From Nipponacmea schrenckii (taxonomy: Eukaryota; Mollusca; Gastropoda; Lottiidae): a DNA stretch of 64,000 nt. This document shows positions 61,190 through 64,000 of the stretch, piece by piece (positions within the stretch are counted from its first letter, which is position 1; each line of letters opens with the position of its first letter). The position numbers and the translations under genes are program-made. The stretch is taken from contig JAUJPP010000005.1 in the NCBI GenBank assembly GCA_030562195.1, positions 39,915,106 through 39,979,105 on the forward strand. The letters run 5' to 3'. Under the pieces are notes generated by a model that was not told the origin of the DNA, did no database searches, and saw only the letters and a program-made list of their open reading frames with translations.

Positions 61190-62590
61190 CTGACAAACAC
61201 AGAATTGCAAAATCTTAATTCAAGTATTTGGCAAGCAGAGAGTTGCAAACCAAAATTCAAGTCTTTAGGCAAAACAGAGTTGAAAAGTTAAAATTCAATT
61301 ATGAGACCAGGATCTAAATACCAAATTTGTGGCAAGCAATGAATGGCAAAATTGACGTCTTTTCAATCAGCTAATCTTAATGATCACTGAATCATTTGAA
61401 ATTTGAGCAAAACAAGGGTCTAAAACAAGTGTCTTGCACTATGAGCAATAATTAAACTCAATATGTTTATATTGAGTTTGGGTAACAGAGTGTAAAGGTA
61501 TGTATAAAATATAATGAATACTATATTAAAATGATATCACCTTTTCCCTTTTTATATGTCCCTTGATTAGGCTAAGTGGGATTGTTGACTCTAATATTAA
61601 AACTATGTGGAATCTGTTATTAAAATTACTAAGACACTGTGTTAAAAATACACCATAACCATCGACAGTCAATATGAACTTCGAGTCTATACACAAGTTC
61701 TATAATCCAAAATAAAATTTTACTATTCCCAATAAACTAGATATACATCCTGTCAAGTATAACCCAATAAACACTTAAAATTATTCACCACTCCAAAACT
61801 GACTGGCTACATTCTTTAAATGTTGAGGTTTTTTTTTAACTTTACACACCTTCAAAGTTTTAAAACTTTAAGTAAACCATCTTTTGACATCTCACATACA
61901 TAGTTATCCCTCTTTTGACAGGCTCTGTAAACAAAAAAATATAGCAAATAGTTAATTTTAGACATGATTTCACAAATTTTCATTAGATCTTGTTTATCTA
62001 GTTATAGTGGCGTACAATTAAAATTTAATTGGGTCATTTTAAAGAGGTCATGACCCAAGTTTAAACCATCACATGGTCTTGTTGTATATAAAGATCACCC
62101 CCTCTTTAATTTTAAAGCCTTACACGTGTAAATGTTTTGGTTTTGCTCAGCACAATGAAAAGTGTGTCAATTCATTCCCATTGAAATGTCAATCCCATTG
62201 AACACAAATAGGAGCCAAATCGTTGCTGATGCAATATATAACTTTTCAAATAATACAAATTTATTCATATGTAATGTTGTAGCCAATGAAACAATGAACA
62301 CGCTAGCTAAAATGAGTCATAATATAATATACCGAAGACATGACAACATCATTTGATTTCACTTCCGTTTTTATTTTATCAACTCAGTTCAATATTTTGA
62401 TGAAGTTGACGCTTTGTTTTGAAGCTGCAAAAACTATAAATCTCTTCAAAATTCCAAAAGACATAAGCAGGACAAAGTTGCGTAGTGAGATATACTTACA
62501 ATTTGTTATTATTTATGTTTTGGTCCCTTCAAATGAACAAAGAAAGAAACCTTATCTTTTTTCTTACGTTTCTCGCATGGCCGCCATTTT
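61190..62590 (-). promoter_or_regulatory. Possible RASSF 5' UTR intron and promoter with a YY1-type motif
   Basis: On the minus strand AAAATGGCGGC (62580-62590) is a strong YY1/initiator-proximal motif in the direction of RASSF. About 12 nt downstream is a good donor, AAC|GTAAGA (after 62568). A matching acceptor, CTGTGTTTGTCAG, ends at 61190, only nine bases before the exon A start codon. Together they suggest a non-coding first exon near 62.57-62.7 kb and a 1.4-kb intron. No transcript supports this here. Confidence 0.4.
62029..62058. promoter_or_regulatory. Nuclear-receptor-type inverted half sites
   Basis: AGGTCATGACCC (62045-62056) is two AGGTCA-type half sites, inverted with no spacer. 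A further GGGTCA lies at 62031, so TTGGGTCAT pairs with ATGACCCAA. Nearby are a plus-strand TATATAAAG (about 62085) and a TTACACGTGTAA palindrome (62120-62131). Chance occurrence cannot be excluded. Confidence 0.25.
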
Positions 62591-62904
62591 CCCACGGTTT
62601 TCAACCTCCTTTCGTTTTAATTGAAGAGTTCCAATTTTTATGGGTCAGGATACAATATTTAGAGTACACTGAACAAATTTTGTTCCTCTGCGCTTCCACA
62701 GTGAAATTCTCAATGTAATGTACTTGTGTCGGCAATATAAATCAGTCTTACAATTGTTTATGGAAGTAAGTCAGGCTGTCAACACGTGTTTTGAAAGTAA
62801 TATCCTCATCAGGACATCTGCTCAAGAATTTTTGAAATGTGCTTTAATTGATACTCATAGAAATCCTTACTTATAGCTACAGTATCCTTACTTTACTAGC
62901 TCAC
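62591..62904. other. Region upstream of RASSF, no gene seen
   Basis: Short open frames on the + strand carry no domain. On the minus strand this is the probable core promoter or 5' UTR DNA of RASSF. It ends at the 20-bp minisatellite. Confidence 0.4.
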
Positions 62905-64000
62905 AGATATACTAACTCACTCACATACATACTATCTCTATATCTCACAGATATAGGTCCTACTAACTGACTCTTAGAGATACTAACTCACACATAGAGA
63001 TACTAACTCACTCATAGAGATACTAACTCACTCACAGAGATACTAACTCACTCATAGAGATACTAACTCACTCATGGAGATACAAACTTACTCACAGAGA
63101 TACTAACTCATTCACAGAGATATTAACTCACTCATAGAGATACTAACTCACTCATAGAGACACTAACTCACTCATAGAGATACTAACTCACTCTTAGAGA
63201 TACTAACTCACTCATAGAGATACTAACTCACTCATAGAGATACTAACTCACTCATAGAGATACTAACTCACTCATAGAGATACTAACTCACTCATAGAGA
63301 TACTAACTCACTCATAGAGATACTAACTCACTCATAGAGATACTAACTCACACATAGAGATACTAACTCACTCATAGAGATACTAACTCACTCATAGAGA
63401 TACTAACTCACTCATAGAGATACTAACTCACTCATAGAGATACTAACTCACTCATAGAGATACTAACTCATCGTAGAGATACTAACTCACTCAAGAGATA
63501 CTAACTCATTCTCAGAGATACTTACTCACTCATAGAGATACTAACTCTGTAACAGAGAAACTAACTCACTCATAGAGATACTTACTCACAGAGAAACTAA
63601 CTCACTCATAGAGATACTAACTCACTCATAGAGATACTAACTCACTCATAGAGATACTAACTCACTCATAGAGATACTAACTCACTCATAGAAATACTAA
63701 CTCACTCATAGAGATACTAACTCACTCATAGAGATACTTACTCACTCATCGAGATACTCACCCATTGAGATACTAACTCACTCACAGTGACACTAACTCA
63801 CTCATAGAGATACTAGAGAAACTAACTCACTAAGATACTAACTCACTCATAGAGATACTAACTCACTCATAGAGTTACTAACTCACTCATAGAGATACTA
63901 ACTCACTCATAGAGATACTAACTCACTCATAGAGATACAAACTCACTCATAGAGATACTTACTCACTCATAGAGATACTAACTCACTCACAGAGATACTA
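62905..64000. repeat. 20-bp minisatellite, 50 or more copies
   Basis: Units ACTAACTCACTCATAGAGAT repeat to the right edge of the window, so the array is incomplete. The edges and a stretch at about 63470-63840 are more degenerate (CACAGAGAT, ACTTACTCA, short deletions); the middle is almost perfect. Confidence 0.97.

Noticed and set aside
62155..62720. Plus-strand reading frames after a TATATAAAG box
   Set aside because: They are short, without a domain or splice-consistent continuation, and they overlap the likely RASSF promoter on the other strand.

Overview
The window looks like invertebrate animal DNA, most likely a mollusc and perhaps a limpet-like gastropod. It is AT-rich, its genes have introns with GT/AG junctions, it carries a tRNA-derived SINE family and fold-back elements, and it is crowded with minisatellites. 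The species call is an inference. There is no sign of prokaryotic sequence. Two protein-coding genes can be assembled by splice phase.

Gene 1 (+ strand, about 0.87-5.5 kb) has six visible coding exons. They join without a frame break into a secreted, cysteine-rich protein of up to 434 residues: PAN/apple-like domain, short EGF-like segment, three Sushi/CCP domains and a C-terminal kringle. It has no protease domain and no membrane anchor. The true start may lie upstream of the window. A SINE with a 10-bp target duplication sits in its first visible intron, a 53-bp minisatellite fills most of its last intron, and a 119-bp fold-back lies in its 3' flank.

Gene 2 (- strand, about 12.3-61.2 kb, possibly from about 62.6 kb) is a Ras-association-domain family gene of the RASSF1/3/5 class. 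Seven exons (A to G) join exactly (1560 nt, 519 aa) into a complete C1 zinc finger, a Ras-association domain and a C-terminal SARAH domain, a Hippo-pathway scaffold architecture. A second, very large first exon (38183-39647, 488 codons) lies in the 39-kb intron A-B. It ends in the same phase as exon A, so it predicts an 864-aa isoform without a working C1 finger.

The most unusual feature is in the last RASSF intron. About 25 tandem copies of a 62-bp unit each carry the 3' splice acceptor plus the first 45 nt of the SARAH exon (12541-14042). The true acceptor is therefore followed upstream by about 21 decoys. Use of a decoy would give a frameshifted, SARAH-less protein from a transcript whose stop lies in the last exon.

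The rest is intron or intergenic DNA. It holds at least ten large minisatellites (0-0.8, 4.1-5.1, 5.7-6.6, 8.5-9.0, 12.5-14.0, 16.0-16.2, 16.9-17.8, 31.5-33.2, 57.7-58.3 and 62.9-64.0 kb), roughly 9 kb in all. It also holds a SINE family with full and tail-only copies, a palindromic MITE family, several other fold-backs, and a possible RASSF promoter with a YY1-type motif near 62.58 kb.
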